NCBI RefSeq assembly: GCF_014287435.1
Contig: NZ_JACOPG010000005.1
Location: 62,001 to 126,000, forward strand
Direction of reading: 5' to 3'
DNA from: Roseburia lenta
GTDB lineage: Bacteria; Bacillota; Clostridia; Lachnospirales; Lachnospiraceae
Length of the DNA: 64,000 nucleotides
Positions 62,519-64,000 of the stretch are shown piece by piece. Made by a program: the position numbers and the translations under genes. Position 1 is the first letter of the stretch; every line of letters begins with the position of its first letter. Under the pieces are notes generated by a model that saw only the letters and a list, made by a program, of their open reading frames with translations, was not told the origin of the DNA and ran no database searches.

Positions 62519-62923
62519 ATGAAGAAAATCGTATGTACAATGCTATGTATTATGCTTTTATTTGGTTTGAGTGCTTGTGGTGGAGATGTCAGTGAAGTAA
62601 AAACTCATAATGTTGAATCAGAGAACTATTCAGAAGAGGATATTAAAGCCGCTATTGACACAATAAAAAAGGAGTTTAAGAGTGACTGGAAAGGATGCAC
62701 TCTCACAGAAATTTACTATGCCGGAGATGACTGCACGAAAGATCATAAAGATTGGGCAGACAGAAACAATGCAGATGAAGTCATTGTTTTATTATCTTCA
62801 TTCGATGTTGATTCATCTGGTGGAAACGGTTCTTTGAATCCAAATAGTACATACAGTGATTGGAAGTGGATTTTAGTTAGAACAGATGGCGGAAAGTGGC
62901 AGCATGTTGACCATGGATATTAA
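62519..62923 (+). CDS. Small lipoprotein of unknown function
   Basis: A 134-residue protein. The signal peptide (KKIVCTMLCIMLLFG) ends in lipobox LSAC with Cys20. The mature part (about 114 residues) has SWKG and DWADRNNADEVIVLLSSF and ends WKWILVRTDGGKWQHVDHGY. The layout resembles DUF4829-type lipoproteins, with a nuclear-transport-factor-like fold, but I am not certain of the family. GGAGG is upstream of the ATG. It lies just after two palindrome copies. Confidence 0.78.
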   Translation: MKKIVCTMLCIMLLFGLSACGGDVSEVKTHNVESENYSEEDIKAAIDTIKKEFKSDWKGCTLTEIYYAGDDCTKDHKDWADRNNADEVIVLLSSFDVDSSGGNGSLNPNSTYSDWKWILVRTDGGKWQHVDHGY

Positions 62924-63221
62924 GTCAAATTCAAGTTGATATTTCACTTATTTTAGGAAATTTAATAACTGTTATATTTGATTATCAAATTCCTCACAAA
63001 CCCTTGAAAATACTAAGTTTGTAGCAAGTGAACTTTCCCTTACTCTTTCCCTTGTATTATATTCTCTCATTGGTTTTCATGAACCTTAATATGGGAAAAA
63101 TTAAGGGAAAGAAAAATTCGTACATAGTATAACATATAACAATAACGACATGGTGAACTGAATGAAATGTTTTCGATATTTAACTCTGTAAATGATTATT
63201 AAAAAATGGAGATAAGATACA
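62924..63221. other. AT-rich gap with CTTTCCCTT repeats
   Basis: No gene is seen. CTTTCCCTT occurs at 63033-63041 and 63045-63053, and its reverse complement AAGGGAAAG at 63103-63111. The arrangement of two direct and one inverted copy resembles recombinase arm sites or a decayed attachment region. No integrase lies next to it in this window, so this is only a suggestion. Confidence 0.4.
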
Positions 63222-63458
63222 ATGAGAACAATTTATGCAGAATACAACATAAACCACGATAGTATTGATGTTTACACAAGTGCCGGATATATGCTTCGCA
63301 TTAATTGTTGGGAAGCTGAAAAAAATTTAAAAACCACATATGGATCAGAATGTGCGCTTACTTCATTGGCTGTGGATGAGCCTTTGGAATATGCAAGATT
63401 ATATCTTGATGGCAATTTACAGATGTGGGTGGATGCAGAAGATTCACTTGAATTATAG
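63222..63458 (+). CDS. DUF6061-like small protein
   Basis: A 78-residue acidic protein (MRTIYAEYNINHDSIDVYTSAGYMLRINCWEAE in pieces, ending MWVDAEDSLEL) that resembles the DUF6061 family of small Clostridia proteins, whose role is not known. The DEPLEYARLYLDG segment matches best. GGAGATAAG precedes the ATG. It is a single gene with a terminator 137 bp downstream. Confidence 0.65.
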   Translation: MRTIYAEYNINHDSIDVYTSAGYMLRINCWEAEKNLKTTYGSECALTSLAVDEPLEYARLYLDGNLQMWVDAEDSLEL

Positions 63459-63594
63459 GCAATTTAAACAAAAGTTTATATCTGATTTTCGATTATCCAT
63501 ATGAACACTTTACTTTCAAGCATTTTGAGAAATATAGAAAAACGCTAATTTTACCACTAATAAATGAGCCTTGATATGACACTAAAAACAATAT

Positions 63595-63632
63595 GGGAGA
63601 TAGCACAATATCTGTGTATCTCCCGTTTTTCA
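63595..63632 (+). terminator. Rho-independent terminator
   Basis: GGGAGATA and TATCTCCC enclose an inner CACA/TGTG stem with one bulged base, followed by GTTTTTC. The rest of the 464-bp gap (63459-63922) is AT-rich and without a gene, apart from a promoter at its end. Confidence 0.85.
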
Positions 63633-63859
63633 TTTTTGTAATATAATTACTTCACTCTAATTTTTATATTTTCTTATTTTTCAATAATCATAGGACTTAT
63701 TTCTAAATCTGCCATAGACTGCTTTGTTTGGTATGGCTTTCGGGATATGATTACACACATCATAGTGTGGATAGTAATAGAGCATAAAACATGTAGAGTA
63801 AAGTTGCTACAACTCATATTGCCATATATAATAACTAATGACATCGAAAATTAAAGAAA

Positions 63860-63889
63860 TTGATTAGAAATAGATTTTTGTTTGATAAT
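63860..63889 (+). promoter_or_regulatory. Possible promoter of the response regulator gene
   Basis: TTGATT (63860-63865) and GATAAT (63884-63889) are 18 bp apart, 34 bp before the ATG at 63923. Confidence 0.45.
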
Positions 63890-63922
63890 CTTAAATCAGA
63901 TATTCACAATGGAGGCATATTT

Positions 63923-64000
63923 ATGGCGCAGAGTATTTTAATTGTAGACGATGAAAAAGAAATTGTATCAATGCTGTATTGCTATTTCAGCAAACTTGGA
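63923..64000 (+). CDS. Response regulator, N-terminal fragment at the window edge
   Basis: Twenty-six residues are visible: MAQSILIVDDEKEIVSML and on to the edge. ILIVDDEKEI is the acidic pocket start of a receiver domain (the pair of Asp residues), so this is a two-component response regulator, probably of the OmpR type with a sensor kinase beyond the window. GGAGGCATATTT before the ATG is a good ribosome site. The effector domain is outside the window. Confidence 0.85.
   Translation, partial: MAQSILIVDDEKEIVSMLYCYFSKLG

Overview
The window is a chromosomal segment from a low-to-mid GC Firmicute of class Clostridia, most likely a motile Lachnospiraceae-type gut bacterium. This rests on the Bacillus/Clostridium-type housekeeping order (murE, priA, def, fmt, rsmB, rlmN, prpC, prkC, rsgA, rpe, thiN), a separate ATCase regulatory subunit (pyrI), a YlmC/YmxH-type PRC-barrel protein, AGGAGG-like ribosome sites throughout, CUT1 sugar uptake without a local ATPase, two chemoreceptors and a sigma-28-like promoter. 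No species name is claimed.

Region by region. (1) 0-5.2 kb: the tail of a mobile-element protein abuts a beheaded GH78 alpha-L-rhamnosidase, followed by a membrane-anchored SGNH hydrolase, a GPH sugar symporter and a GH3 beta-glucosidase, i.e. a damaged plant-glycoside operon. (2) 5.2-7.0 kb: an AAA/DUF4143 ATPase with decayed duplicate pieces upstream and a large nested palindrome downstream. (3) 7.0-21.9 kb: divergent pyrBI, then the murE-to-thiN housekeeping run (cell wall, replication restart, start-Met processing, rRNA methylation, Ser/Thr kinase/phosphatase). (4) 22-30 kb: a cellobiose module with cellobiose phosphorylase on the minus strand, and a LacI regulator, solute-binding lipoprotein, two permeases and a DUF624 protein on the plus strand. 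(5) 30-42.6 kb: SpoU-type methyltransferase, chemoreceptors, ychF, nrdR, rpiB, a degenerate-GGDEF/EAL protein, efp and a lytic transglycosylase. (6) 42.6-56.4 kb: tRNA-Thr, a RACo-like ferredoxin/ASKHA protein with larB and larC1, DUF4317, asnS/asnA, YerC, DUF1836, a secreted lipase, pcrA and rlmD. (7) 56.4-64 kb: a visibly AT-richer accessory region with an ECF sigma/membrane/ABC/VanY operon, a structured leader, a small HTH protein, an ORF6N-plus-PLD-like protein surrounded by copies of one palindrome, a lipoprotein, a DUF6061-like protein and the start of a response regulator.

The genes fit a saccharolytic, motile, wall-sensing anaerobe. The cellobiose module imports and phosphorolyses cello-oligosaccharides; PrpC/PrkC and the ECF operon are plausible envelope sensors; the chemoreceptors, the EAL protein, the sigma-28-type promoter and a signal-less lytic transglycosylase point to motility. 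The most unusual signals are repeat-like: a 31-bp palindromic family present four times in intergenic DNA, a 125-nt three-tier palindrome at 6.9 kb, and a 25-bp palindrome family at 61.4-62.5 kb that occurs both inside and around the ORF6N gene. An in-frame amber codon splits RlmD from its usual-looking C-terminal extension. I did not find a complete system that I can call new with confidence; the ORF6N/palindrome locus and the leader at 60.7 kb are the best candidates.
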